DNA from: CAZKCI01 sp964551475
Lineage (GTDB): Bacteria; Auribacterota; Erginobacteria; Erginobacterales; CAZKCI01
DNA: 31,656 bases
Direction of reading: 5' to 3'
Assembly: GCA_964551475.1 (NCBI GenBank)
Contig: CAZKCI010000024.1
Coordinates: forward strand, 1-31,656
Shown here: piece after piece, positions 1 through 7,666 of the stretch
Position numbering within the stretch: the first letter of the stretch is position 1
How the letters are laid out: each line of letters begins with the position of its first letter
The notes under the pieces: model-generated
The model's database searches: none
What the model saw: only the letters and a program-made list of their open reading frames with translations
Told to the model about the DNA's origin: nothing
Program-made: the position numbers and the translations under genes

Positions 1-32
1 TGGGGGCAGGTCACGATTCGGAGGGTGGACTG

Positions 33-245
33 ATGCGACTGTTCGAGAGTTTGTTCGTGATCGGGTGCGGAGCGTTTGCGATCTGGTGCCTGACGGTGGA
101 CACGGGGAAGTTCAACAGGTCCGTGGATGTGAACCGTCCGAGCGCAACGTGCGCGGAATCGCAGGGGTTCGTGAGGTGGGTGGGTGGGTTCGCGGCGGCG
201 ATTACAGCGGGCTGTTTCGTGGGCCTTTTATGCCGAAGAGACTAA
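33..245 (+). CDS. small putative membrane protein
   Basis: A 70-residue reading frame. An N-terminal hydrophobic stretch (roughly residues 5-22) and a C-terminal one (roughly 48-66, rich in Gly/Ala/Val) suggest two membrane segments, with a positively charged RRD end. GGAGG lies about 9 nt before the ATG. A textbook hairpin plus T-run starts 19 nt after the stop, so the frame behaves like a short transcription unit. I recognise no family. Another frame (65-292) overlaps it but lacks a ribosome site and runs through the terminator. The function is unknown, and the gene could also be the tail of a degraded unit. Confidence 0.45.
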   Translation: MRLFESLFVIGCGAFAIWCLTVDTGKFNRSVDVNRPSATCAESQGFVRWVGGFAAAITAGCFVGLLCRRD

Positions 246-263
246 ACAGGCTTTCCGTTCCAC

Positions 264-306
264 CTAACCCGGATTGGTTACATCCGGGTTAGTGTGGGAT
301 TTTTTC
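264..306 (+). terminator. rho-independent terminator
   Basis: A perfect 11-bp stem, CTAACCCGGAT / ATCCGGGTTAG, around a 7-nt loop is followed 7 nt later by six T residues (300-305). It ends the transcript of the small membrane protein and separates it from the large secreted gene. The remaining ~210 nt up to 517 show no gene. Confidence 0.8.
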
Positions 307-516
307 TGCCTATTGCGGATCTCCGCATGAAAATCCTTAGCGATTTGTCTTCTAGCCGCAGCAGGAGGACACTAACATAAAAGGCAGCACAGATATTGGG
401 GGCAGGGCACTCCGCCACAGGGTGACGAGGACAGGCCCGAAAACGCGGACGGCGATCTTCAGGTAGACCGATTGATTCTGCCCGAACGTCGATAATGGTT
501 CTCCAGAAGACACTCT

Positions 517-2673
517 ATGAATCTTACGAGAATCACTATTATGGTAAGGGTATTATACTCGCTGTCGGTGGTGATGGTCGTGGGGTTCCTCTCGTCCGTC
601 TCTTCGGCCGCCACCTTCTATGTTAAAAAAGACGGGAATAATCTGGACAGCGGAACTTCCTGGGAGACCGCCTATTGGTCCATCCAGAGCGCGAATGCGA
701 ATATGCAGTCGGGAGACACCTGCTGGGTCCGTTGGTCCAGTGCCGGCTATACGGAGCAGGTGACCATCTCCACAGGCGGGCTCAGCTTCTACGGGGAAAC
801 CAGCGGGGGATATCCCAAGATCCTCTGCGAATCGTCCAGACCCTACGGCTTCTATGCCTCGTCGGGGATGGGGCCGACGAATATTTCGGGATTTACCGTG
901 TTATCGGCCGCCACCAGCACCGGCTACGGCATCTATATCTACAGCGGCTCTATTGTCGACAACATCGTCAGAGGATCGCAGAACGGGATCCGGGTGGGGA
1001 GCGCATCCTATATCGCCCACAACACGGTCTCCGTCTCCTCGAACAACCGCTCCGGCATAATCTCCTCCACCGACACCGGCACGATAGAACGCAACCACCT
1101 GACAGGGACAACCGGCAACAGCAGTATCGGCATCGATATGGGCGGTGTATCTAGCGGCATCGTCCGTTGGAACGAGGTATCGGGATACACGTATGGGATC
1201 AAAGTCGCGGGCTATTCTCCTGTCTACGCCAATTATACCCATAACTGCGACTATGGAATCTATGCCAACACGGCGACCAAATCCGTGCGCATGTTCAACA
1301 ACCTGGTCGCCAAAAACAAATCCGGCTTCTACATCCTTAACCCGCCGACCGGGTCATTTTATCACCATATCTACAACAACCTGGTCCTCTGGAACAGCCT
1401 GACCGCATTCGACGGTGGGAATACGAATATCCTGGTGGGGTGGAACTGCGTCACAGGTAGCGCGTCAATCTCCTGGTCCCACCTGAGCTATCTGGGCGGC
1501 AACATCGCCTTGGACCCCGGTTTTGTCGATTTCACCGGAGGTAACTATCGAGTCTGGAATGCCGGCGCGGTGATCAACGGAGGAGACTGGACGCGTACAT
1601 CCGACGGCATCGATTGGTCCGAAGAGCCCTTCAGCAACCACGGAGACGGCAAAACGGCGATCGGGATCTATAACACCGCCGGCGCTTTCACCCCCACCCC
1701 CCCGACGCCGACGCCGAGCTCCTCGCCCACGCCGTCGCCCTCGCCGACCGCGACCCCGGTCAGCCCAACCCCCTCCCCGTCGCCGAGTTCCTCTCCGACT
1801 TCGACGCCCTCGCCGGAACCGTCCGCCACTCCGTCGTCGAGCCCGTCTCCCACACCGTCACCGCTAGGGACTCTTATCCCGCCTTCGCCTTCCCCGACCC
1901 CCTCCTGCGGACCAAGCATCGTGCCAGAGCGGGCTGTGATCCAGTCGGGCGACTACAACGGCGATGGTGCCGACGACATCGGCATCTTCCGCCCCTCGGC
2001 GGGGTTGTGGTCTATCCGGAATATCACCCGATTGAACTTCGGCGGGGCATCCGACCAGCCCGGGCCCGGAGACTATGACGGCGATGGGACAGCGGATATC
2101 GCCATCTACCGCGCTTCGACGGGTCTCTGGTCAATCTCCGGCGTGACCCGAGCCTACTTCGGGGGAGCTGAAGACCGCGCCGCCCCGGCGGACTACAACG
2201 GTGATGGATCCTGCGACATCGGGATCTTCCGCGAAAACGGGGGGATGTGGTCGATCCGCTCCTTCACCCGCTTCTACTTCGGGGCGACCGGCGACTGGGC
2301 GATCCCGGGCGACTACGACAATAACGGGACGGCGGAAGCGGGTCTCTATCGCGTCTCCTCCGGTCAGTGGATGATCCAGAACACCACCCGCTTCTACTTC
2401 GGCGGTGCCACAGACTGGCCAGTTACGGGCGATTACTTCGGGTCCAGCGAGAAGATCTTCGCCATCTATCGGCCCTGCTCCGGCCAGTGGGCGCTCAAGG
2501 ATCTGACCCGGATCTACTTCGGGAACTGCTTCGACTACCCGCGTCCCGGAGACTTCAACGGCGATGGGACATACGACTTTGGCATCTTCCGCGACTCGGC
2601 GGGGATGTGGTCTGTCCGCAACCTGACCCGGGTGTATTTCGGGGCGACGGGAGATTTTCCGGTTACCCGATAA
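517..2673 (+). CDS. secreted parallel beta-helix protein with six-repeat C-terminal module
   Basis: 718 residues. A signal peptide (about residues 1-32, hydrophobic core LYSLSVVMVVGF, cleavage near SSA-A) directs export. Residues ~33-390 read as a right-handed parallel beta-helix: an opening TFYVKKDG...GTSWETAYWSIQ block seen in DUF1565/pectate-lyase-like proteins, then Asn-rich rungs such as YNNLVLWNS. Such folds usually bind or cleave polysaccharide, but no catalytic set is obvious. Residues ~391-463 are a Pro/Thr/Ser linker. From residue 478 to the end are six 40-residue repeats (GDYNGDGxxDIxIFR ... GLWSxxxxTRxYFG), with a Ca-binding-like DxNxDGxxD loop in most. Four Cys occur here, at CGPS (C464), SCDI, PCSG and GNCFD. 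The start is uncertain: ATG 541 is an alternative, and neither has a strong ribosome site. A terminator follows. It is the first of five proteins with this tail. Confidence 0.85.
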   Translation: MNLTRITIMVRVLYSLSVVMVVGFLSSVSSAATFYVKKDGNNLDSGTSWETAYWSIQSANANMQSGDTCWVRWSSAGYTEQVTISTGGLSFYGETSGGYPKILCESSRPYGFYASSGMGPTNISGFTVLSAATSTGYGIYIYSGSIVDNIVRGSQNGIRVGSASYIAHNTVSVSSNNRSGIISSTDTGTIERNHLTGTTGNSSIGIDMGGVSSGIVRWNEVSGYTYGIKVAGYSPVYANYTHNCDYGIYANTATKSVRMFNNLVAKNKSGFYILNPPTGSFYHHIYNNLVLWNSLTAFDGGNTNILVGWNCVTGSASISWSHLSYLGGNIALDPGFVDFTGGNYRVWNAGAVINGGDWTRTSDGIDWSEEPFSNHGDGKTAIGIYNTAGAFTPTPPTPTPSSSPTPSPSPTATPVSPTPSPSPSSSPTSTPSPEPSATPSSSPSPTPSPLGTLIPPSPSPTPSCGPSIVPERAVIQSGDYNGDGADDIGIFRPSAGLWSIRNITRLNFGGASDQPGPGDYDGDGTADIAIYRASTGLWSISGVTRAYFGGAEDRAAPADYNGDGSCDIGIFRENGGMWSIRSFTRFYFGATGDWAIPGDYDNNGTAEAGLYRVSSGQWMIQNTTRFYFGGATDWPVTGDYFGSSEKIFAIYRPCSGQWALKDLTRIYFGNCFDYPRPGDFNGDGTYDFGIFRDSAGMWSVRNLTRVYFGATGDFPVTR

Positions 2674-2693
2674 CATCAGTCTGCCAGGCAAGA

Positions 2694-2737
2694 AAAGGGC
2701 GGTTTCCTCAGCAATGGGGAGGCCGCTCTTTCTTTTG
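2694..2737 (+). terminator. rho-independent terminator
   Basis: A 16-bp stem containing a few G-U pairs (2694-2709 with 2716-2731) has a 6-nt loop and a T-rich tail. It lies 20 nt after the stop of the beta-helix gene and indicates a monocistronic transcript. Between it and the next gene, CATCGACTG recurs at 2787, 2801 and 2812. Confidence 0.7.
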
Positions 2738-2920
2738 TCCAGGCCCCGCAGATAAGGTCTCTGAGGGCGCTTGCGGACGGCTTATCCATCGACTGGCCTC
2801 CATCGACTGACCATCGACTGGCCTCCTTGAACCGGGAAGGCGAACGTGGGATGATTCAGACAAGCGTTCCACCGCCGGATCGGATGGAGGATGGCGGCGA
2901 TCACGCGGATACCGGCCCAG

Positions 2921-5317
2921 ATGAGCAATCGCCTCCTAGCCCGGCTCCTTCCCCTGCTGCTCGCTCCTCTGGCCGCCCCGCTCGCCTACCCCCAGCAGCT
3001 GCAGATCCACACCATCGATGTCGGCCAGGGAGCCAGCGAGCTCATCATCGGACCTGACGGAACAACCCTGCTGATCGACGCGGGAACCTACAGCGCCGGC
3101 CAGAGCAAGGTGGTCCCCTATCTGCAGTCGGTCCTCGGTGCGAGTTATCTCGATTACGTTGTCGCCTCCCACGACGACAGCGACCACTACGGCGGGCTGG
3201 AGTATCTTCTCTCCAACGGATATTCGGCCGGAACAATCTATAACTGCTGCGGGGCCGGGAGTTTTGGGGAGGGCGTCCAGATTCCCCTGGGAATGGTCAT
3301 CAACCTGGGGAATGGCGCGACGGCCACCTGCGTTCTCAGAGACGCCAGCTACATCGACGGCACAACCGGCTCCGTCTCGGACAACAACAACAGCGTCTGC
3401 CTCCTTATCCGCTACGGGGCATTCGACTACATCACCGCCGGCGACCTGGAAAGCAACGAGGACCATCTCGCCTCCATGCTCGTCTCCTATCCTCCGGGCA
3501 ACCCTTTCCTCGATCCCTCCGTGGGTGTCGACGTGATCCATGTCAACCATCACGGCAGCAACTCCAGTTCCCTGGCGACCTACGTGAACAACCTGAAACA
3601 CGAGCTGGCCGTAATCAACGGCGGCACCAACTACGGGCATCCCCGGTGGACGGCGGTCGACCGCCTGAAAGGAAGATCGACCTACTCCGACGGCAGCGGG
3701 GCGACCGGAGTAACCTGGGCAGGGTGCAATAGTGTTTTCAGGACCACTTACGATGCGGAGGAAGACGGCCGGGCTCCGGAGTGGGACTGCCCCACGCTCG
3801 GCAACATGGTCGTCAGCTACACCTTGGGCTCGCCCAACTACTACATGAACGGCACCACCTACCCCGTTGACGAATCGGTGGCCACCCCCACGCCCACTCC
3901 GGAGGGCTACCGGACACCGAGTCCCACACCCACCGTTTCCGCCACTCCGACACTAACCCCTACCCCGCCAGGATACAAAACCCCGACCCCCACTCCCTCC
4001 TCTTCCCCCAGCCCGACAGTCACCCCGACAGTCACGCCGACGCCGGAAGGCTACAAAACCCCGATACCCACCCCCGGATACTGTGCGGCCTCGGGAGGAT
4101 GCGACGAGTACATCTCGCGGGTCCAGTTCGCGGGAATCGACAACTCCAGCGCATGCTCCGGATACGCCTATTATCCGGCGGTAACTACGGTTGTGATGTT
4201 CGGATCCAGCTACGGCATCACGGTCACCAATCCCAAACCCTACACCGGTGATGCCTGCGATACCTGGGTTGACTGGGACCAAGACGGGGATTTCTCCGGA
4301 CCCGGGGAGAATACAACGCTCGCCAGCGGCCCCGAGGTATTCACCGGGACGATCTCCGTTCCCCCGGATGCAACGGCAGGAGACAGCCGCATGCGCATCC
4401 GGATTCGCTATTACGCTTCGGTAAGCCCCTGCGGAGCGTTCAACTACGGGGAAGTGGAGGATTACCCGATCAGAGTATCAGCCGCACCACCGACACCGCC
4501 TCCAACCCCTTCGACCACACCTTCGCCGTTCCCCTCACCAACACCCACCTGCGGTCCGTCCATAGCTCCCCGGAGTATCGTGATACAGTCGGATGACTAC
4601 GACGGAGACGGGGCGGACGACATCGGCATCTTCCGTCCCTCGGCCGGCCTGTGGTCGATTAAAGACATCACCCGCCTCAACTTTGGAAACTCAACCGACC
4701 AACCGGGCCCGGGCGACTACACCGGGGATGGAACGGCTGAAATCGCGATCTACCGCTCTTCCACGGGCCTCTGGTCAATCTCAGGCCTGACCAGGGCTTA
4801 CTTCGGGGGCGTTGAGGATCGTGCCGCCGCCGCCGACTACAATGGGGATGGCTCCTGCGACCTGGCGATCTTCCGGGAGAACGGGGGTATGTGGTCGATC
4901 CGGAACTTGAGCCGCTTCTATTTCGGAGCCACCGGGGACTGGGCTATACCGGGCGACTGGAATGGAGACGGTATTGACGAGGCGGCGCTGTATCGTCCGT
5001 CATCAGGCCAGTGGATGATCCGCAATCTGAGCCGGTTCTATCTAGGGGTATCAACAGATTGGCCTATCCCCAGCGATTACAGGGGCGATGGGTTATGGGT
5101 CGCCGGGATATTCCGCCCTTGTTCTGGGACCTGGGCGATTCGGGATATAACACGAGTATTCTTCGGGAACTGCTTCGACTATCCCGTGCCTGCGGATTAC
5201 TCTGGCGAAGGGACCACGGACATAGGGATCTTCAGAGATTCAGCGGGAATGTGGTCGCTCCGGAACATCACGAGGGTATATTTCGGGGCGACTGGAGACA
5301 TCCCCGTAACCCGCTAG
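2921..5317 (+). CDS. secreted ComEC-like metallo-beta-lactamase protein with GEVED and six-repeat tail
   Basis: 798 residues from ATG 2921, giving a canonical signal peptide (RLLARLLPLLLAPLAAPLA). The in-frame ATG 2891 would add 10 residues and has GGAGG abutting it, too close to be useful. Next is a metallo-hydrolase of the ComEC/Rec2 extracellular type: IDVGQGAS, LLIDAG, HDDSDHYGG (HxDxDH metal motif), TAGDLE, VNHHGSNSSS and YGHP. In ComEC this domain is implicated in cleaving incoming DNA. A linker follows with three TPTP(E/P)GY(R/K)TP units, then a GEVED-type domain (WVDWDQDGDFSGPGE ... FNYGEVEDYPIRV), a second linker and six 40-residue repeats (558-798). The tail has the same four-Cys pattern as the 517-2673 protein and ends GDIPVTR. 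It is likely an extracellular or surface nuclease or other phosphodiesterase; the substrate is not shown. Confidence 0.85.
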   Translation: MSNRLLARLLPLLLAPLAAPLAYPQQLQIHTIDVGQGASELIIGPDGTTLLIDAGTYSAGQSKVVPYLQSVLGASYLDYVVASHDDSDHYGGLEYLLSNGYSAGTIYNCCGAGSFGEGVQIPLGMVINLGNGATATCVLRDASYIDGTTGSVSDNNNSVCLLIRYGAFDYITAGDLESNEDHLASMLVSYPPGNPFLDPSVGVDVIHVNHHGSNSSSLATYVNNLKHELAVINGGTNYGHPRWTAVDRLKGRSTYSDGSGATGVTWAGCNSVFRTTYDAEEDGRAPEWDCPTLGNMVVSYTLGSPNYYMNGTTYPVDESVATPTPTPEGYRTPSPTPTVSATPTLTPTPPGYKTPTPTPSSSPSPTVTPTVTPTPEGYKTPIPTPGYCAASGGCDEYISRVQFAGIDNSSACSGYAYYPAVTTVVMFGSSYGITVTNPKPYTGDACDTWVDWDQDGDFSGPGENTTLASGPEVFTGTISVPPDATAGDSRMRIRIRYYASVSPCGAFNYGEVEDYPIRVSAAPPTPPPTPSTTPSPFPSPTPTCGPSIAPRSIVIQSDDYDGDGADDIGIFRPSAGLWSIKDITRLNFGNSTDQPGPGDYTGDGTAEIAIYRSSTGLWSISGLTRAYFGGVEDRAAAADYNGDGSCDLAIFRENGGMWSIRNLSRFYFGATGDWAIPGDWNGDGIDEAALYRPSSGQWMIRNLSRFYLGVSTDWPIPSDYRGDGLWVAGIFRPCSGTWAIRDITRVFFGNCFDYPVPADYSGEGTTDIGIFRDSAGMWSLRNITRVYFGATGDIPVTR

Positions 5318-5445
5318 GATAGGGGAAGGGTCAACCCCAGCCCAATCGTCAACCCTAGGCCCCAATAGGCCCCCAGAAAGGGGCATCGGCAGGGAACGCT
5401 GGATCTCCCCTGCCCTGCTTGAGAGCGAAAGAGGGCAAAAAGCCG

Positions 5446-5587
5446 GTGACATTTCGGTGACATTTTATATGCCGTTACCTGCATTTTGTGTCTCTTATAA
5501 GTATGGTGTCTCCGTCGGGATATCCGATATATTCCTTCACAACAAGGGGTTATAAAACAACCGGGTTCGATTCCGACCCTCGCCACT
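5446..5587 (+). repeat. dispersed ~140-nt intergenic element, copy A
   Basis: It opens with GTGACATTT twice (2 nt apart), then a block that includes GCCGTTACCTGCATTTTGTG identical in copies B and C. The middle is variable but keeps CCGTCGGG and a small CCTT...AAGG hairpin with loop CACAAC. It ends in GGTTCGATTCCGACCCTCGCCA, which resembles a tRNA T-arm and 3' end. A further upstream match shared with copy B is CGCTGGATCTCCCCTGCCC at 5397-5415. A second GCGTGACATTTCC lies at 5619-5631. I do not recognise the family. It may be a non-coding RNA or a recombination-site footprint. Confidence 0.7.
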
Positions 5588-5647
5588 TCAGCGCTTTTAC
5601 CGTCGAGAGCACGGCGGCGCGTGACATTTCCGCGGCATTCCCCAATG

Positions 5648-5675
5648 CAAAAGCGCGCCGGGCGGCGCGCTTTTG
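5648..5675 (+). terminator. GC-rich hairpin with T-run after repeat copy A
   Basis: A perfect 12-bp stem (CAAAAGCGCGCC paired with 5664-5675) encloses a 4-nt loop and is followed by GTATCC. The A-tract/T-tract ends make it a possible bidirectional terminator between the plus-strand secreted gene and the minus-strand DUF2283 gene. Confidence 0.65.
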
Positions 5676-5713
5676 TATCCTCGCAGTCCAAACCGAGGAG
5701 GAGACCGGGTGGT

Positions 5714-5914
5714 TTAGGCTGTCTGGAACTGCAAGGTAGCCAACTCTTCACTGGTCGCCCGCCGGGAGATGCCCAGAAACTCCACTCCCACCACCCGATC
5801 ATCCTTATCGTAGTCGAGGATGACTCCCGGGCGGATTTCCTCCGACTCGACAATCCGGCTCTCGTCGAGCCTGAAGTAAAGAGCATCGCTATTCTTGTCG
5901 ACTTTTATCTTCAT
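5714..5914 (-). CDS. DUF2283 family protein
   Basis: 66 residues with the family signature throughout: MKIKVDKNSDALYFRL at the N-terminus, then ESEEIRPGVILDYD and VVGVEFLGIS. DUF2283 proteins are small and of unknown biochemistry. They often sit beside DUF4258 proteins, and such pairs are suspected toxin-antitoxin modules with the DUF2283 member as the putative antitoxin. Here the upstream DUF4258 gene overlaps it by 26 nt, so the two should be co-translated. The assignment to a TA system is inference from the pairing. Confidence 0.85.
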   Translation of the reverse strand: MKIKVDKNSDALYFRLDESRIVESEEIRPGVILDYDKDDRVVGVEFLGISRRATSEELATLQFQTA

Positions 5915-6140
5915 GGTGTCTCCTCAAGCGGCGGTCGAAAAACGCGGTCACCCGCTTTTCCGGCGTGGCCGTTACGTTCACAACGACACGGAGCCATCGG
6001 TACCCGAATTCGGGAATGCGCTTGATGAAATGCCTCGTCCCGTCCTCATGATCCTCAGTCTTATCCGGTAAGCCGACTGCCCGCTCCACCCACTCGGGCG
6101 CTATCCCCCGTTCCTTGAGCATGTCATCGAAATGGCCCAT
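5889..6140 (-). CDS. DUF4258 family protein (putative toxin partner)
   Basis: 83 residues. The core reads HFDDMLKERGIAPEWVERAV, then DGTRHFIKRIPEFGYRWLRVVVN and RVTAFFDRRL, the pattern of DUF4258 proteins, a small fold related to RelE/ParE-like toxins. GGGAG lies 5 nt before the ATG and an extended -10 box sits just upstream. It overlaps the DUF2283 gene (5714-5914), giving a compact two-gene operon with the putative toxin first. No active-site residue has been defined for this family that I could check. Confidence 0.75.
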   Translation of the reverse strand: MGHFDDMLKERGIAPEWVERAVGLPDKTEDHEDGTRHFIKRIPEFGYRWLRVVVNVTATPEKRVTAFFDRRLRRHHEDKSRQE

Positions 6141-6154
6141 GGCTCCCGGGCGAT

Positions 6155-6163
6155 ACTATACCA
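6155..6163 (-). promoter_or_regulatory. extended -10 promoter for the DUF4258/DUF2283 pair
   Basis: Read on the minus strand, the sequence is TGGTATAGT, a TGn-extended -10 with 5 of 6 consensus bases. The predicted start lies a few nt before the ATG at 6140, so the leader is very short. No good -35 is seen. Confidence 0.45.
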
Positions 6164-6261
6164 CAACCCGTAGCGGATTTCACCTCGTCTTGCCTTTCCC
6201 GGAGAACATTGGGCACAGTGTCCTAACAACCAGATGATGAGACCGAAGATTTGAAGGAAAG

Positions 6262-6314
6262 GGGTAACACTCTGAGACCGAGGTTCCCTCCGGGAACCGA
6301 AAGGAGTGTTACCC
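6262..6314 (+). repeat. nested inverted repeat
   Basis: The outer arms GGGTAACACTC (6262-6272) and GAGTGTTACCC (6304-6314) are perfect 11-bp complements. Inside them a second stem, GGTTCCC (6282-6288) / GGGAACC (6292-6298), has a 3-nt loop. The structure ends exactly at an ATG (6315). It could be an attenuator-like leader or the end of a decayed insertion sequence. Confidence 0.6.
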
Positions 6315-6497
6315 ATGAGCAAGGCTGTTCGAGAAGAGAAGAAGAGAGAGAGCACCCCGCCCCCTAGGGCGACTTCCCCTCCGGGTTGTGGTCCAGGCTC
6401 AAACTCTAACAACCAGGGTTCTTCCAAACCGAGATTGTCCAATCGAGAAAATATCGTCTTGCAGTATAGCCATAATTATGTCATTATTACGCTATGA
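6315..6497 (+). pseudogene. short frame after the nested hairpin, possible remnant
   Basis: A 60-residue frame starting MSKAVREEKKRE. AAAGGAG lies 8 nt upstream, inside the nested inverted repeat. The N-terminus is charged and gene-like, but the rest is Pro/Ser/Gly/Asn-rich low-complexity sequence that runs into the parE toxin start. It may be the 5' stub of a lost gene, for example a transposase. No family is recognised. Confidence 0.25.
6459..6487 (+). promoter_or_regulatory. candidate promoter/operator of the parE-phd pair
   Basis: TTGCAG (6459-6464), a 17-nt spacer and CATTAT (6482-6487) lie just upstream of the toxin ATG at 6494. The spacer contains the perfect 10-bp palindrome CATAATTATG (6471-6480), a plausible binding site for the antitoxin or toxin-antitoxin complex. 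The position and AT-richness fit an autoregulated TA promoter. Confidence 0.4.
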
Positions 6498-6781
6498 AAT
6501 ATCGGATCATCATCAAGCCGCCGGCGGTCAAGGATCTCGATGGTTTGCGAAAATTCGATGCCGTTGCCATTCTTGATTCGATCGAGACCTATCTTGCCAC
6601 GGAGCCAGCGAAGGAAAGCAAAACAACGATCCGAAAGCTCAGGGGGAAGCAAAAGGCGGATTACCGTTTGCGGGTCGGGGAGTTCAGGGTTTTTTACAGC
6701 GTGGCAGGGAACAGTGTTTTCATCCTGCGGGTCATGCATAAAAACGACACAGCCATGTTTTACCAGGAGGGAGAAACATGA
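6494..6781 (+). CDS. RelE/ParE-family toxin
   Basis: 95 residues, the usual size for this family. MKYRIIIKPPAVKDLDGL is the typical first strand and helix, and the core LRGKQKADYRLRVGEFRVFYSVAG matches the RelE/ParE motif (L.G....YRLRVG.YRV.Y). It ends with the strand VFILRVMHK. RelE proteins cleave mRNA on the ribosome, while ParE proteins inhibit gyrase; sequence alone does not separate them. The downstream Phd-like antitoxin overlaps by 4 nt (ATGA), so the order is toxin first, the reverse of the commonest type II layout. Confidence 0.88.
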   Translation: MKYRIIIKPPAVKDLDGLRKFDAVAILDSIETYLATEPAKESKTTIRKLRGKQKADYRLRVGEFRVFYSVAGNSVFILRVMHKNDTAMFYQEGET

Positions 6782-7023
6782 AAATATCCACCGTGGCCGA
6801 CGTGAAGAACAACCTGAGCAGGTACCTGAGAAAGGCCGAACGGGAACCGATCTTCATCACCCGGAGCGGCAAGATCGCCGGCGTCCTGGAGAGCATCTCC
6901 GAGGACGAGATGGAGGATTATCTCCTGGAGAGAAGCCCGATTTTCCGAGCGATGCTGGACAAGGCAAGGTCGGCTAAGGGCGGAGTCTCCCTCGAAAAAT
7001 ACCGCCGGTCCCGCGGATTGTAG
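6778..7023 (+). CDS. Phd/YefM-family antitoxin
   Basis: 81 residues. The N-terminus, MKISTVADVKNNLSRYLRKA, then EPIFITRSGKIAGVLES, is the Phd/YefM DNA-binding fold. The charged C-terminal part (EDYLLERSPIF onward) would wrap the toxin. It starts inside the last codons of the toxin gene, with GGAGGG 6 nt ahead of the ATG, so translation is likely coupled. It should repress the operon, probably through the palindrome at 6471-6480 (inference). Repeat copy B begins 50 nt after its stop. Confidence 0.88.
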   Translation: MKISTVADVKNNLSRYLRKAEREPIFITRSGKIAGVLESISEDEMEDYLLERSPIFRAMLDKARSAKGGVSLEKYRRSRGL

Positions 7024-7072
7024 CTTCGCTGGATCTCCCCTGCCCGATCGGGTGGGAGGGCTTAATAAACGC

Positions 7073-7210
7073 GTGACATTTCGGTGACATTTTATATGCC
7101 GTTACCTGCATTTTGTGTCTGATATACGGCAGGCATATCCGTCGGGGATTTAGATAATCACCTTTACAATAAGGGGTTAGCTCCTACATTCGATTCCGAC
7201 TCTCGCCACT
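7073..7210 (+). repeat. dispersed ~140-nt intergenic element, copy B
   Basis: It matches copies A and C through GTGACATTT (twice) and TTATATGCCGTTACCTGCAT, then CCGTCGGG, CCTT-TACAAT-AAGGGGTTA and the 3' end TTCGATTCCGACTCTCGCCA. Its upstream neighbour CGCTGGATCTCCCCTGCCC (7027-7045) is shared with copy A. The 3' end runs straight into the next hairpin. Confidence 0.7.
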
Positions 7211-7246
7211 AAAAAAGATCCCCCGAGATGGGGGATCTTTTTTAGT
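7208..7246 (+). terminator. strong bidirectional hairpin after repeat copy B
   Basis: A perfect 17-bp stem (7208-7224 with 7230-7246) encloses a 5-nt loop, with GATCCCCC/GGGGGATC at its core and A6/T6 tracts outside. It can terminate transcription from both sides: the phd antitoxin and repeat on the plus strand, and hicBA on the minus strand. Confidence 0.8.
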
Positions 7247-7301
7247 TTGACCCGAATCGGAGTCGGTCTTCCGTGCTGCTGCTATCCGCCGATTCGTCGA
7301 A

Positions 7302-7478
7302 TTAGTCTTGCAGTTTTTTGAGGATATGACGGGCGAGAGGCTCTTTGATCTCAGAATGCCGCGGGATGGGTTGGCAAGCACCGGTTCGTGGGTTTCGATA
7401 CCAGTCGTGCCTGCCACCAACTCGGATAAGAACGCATCCGCTGCGTTCAATCCGCCGGAGAAGCTCCCGGCGCTTCAC
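7302..7478 (-). CDS. hicA: HicA-family mRNA interferase toxin (GTG start)
   Basis: 58 residues, read from a GTG that overlaps the last codons of hicB. The sequence runs VKRRELLRRIERSGCVLIRV, then GGRHDWYRNP and PIPRHSEIKEPLARHILKKL. This is the full HicA fold (dsRBD-like), with the conserved catalytic His at residue 24 in the GGRH motif and the PRH..EI segment. HicA cleaves mRNA during translation. Its non-ATG start makes it easy to miss. The order hicB-hicA is the less common arrangement. Length and motifs look intact, so it is probably functional. Confidence 0.85.
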   Translation of the reverse strand: MKRRELLRRIERSGCVLIRVGGRHDWYRNPRTGACQPIPRHSEIKEPLARHILKKLQD

Positions 7479-7666
7479 ACTATCTGCAGTTCCGCGACAT
7501 GACGCACACCGGGGATTTTACCGCCGGTGATGTCTTGGTAGATACCCTTCAGGTTTTCTTTAAGCTCCTCCAGCGTTTTCCCCTGCGTCATATAGTCGGG
7601 GAACTCCTCGATATATCCGAGCCACATCTCTTCATTTTGCCAATACACATAACGAACTGTCTTCAT
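7475..7666 (-). CDS. hicB: HicB-family antitoxin
   Basis: 63 residues from ATG 7666. The frame extends to ATG 7708, but the extra residues match nothing. The core VRYVYWQNEEMWLGYIEEFPDY followed by TQGKTLEELKENLKGIYQDI is the partial RNase-H-like fold of HicB antitoxins. It lacks a C-terminal DNA-binding extension, so autoregulation may be weak or exerted by another protein. The stop overlaps the GTG start of hicA, which fits coupled translation. Confidence 0.85.
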   Translation of the reverse strand: MKTVRYVYWQNEEMWLGYIEEFPDYMTQGKTLEELKENLKGIYQDITGGKIPGVRHVAELQIV

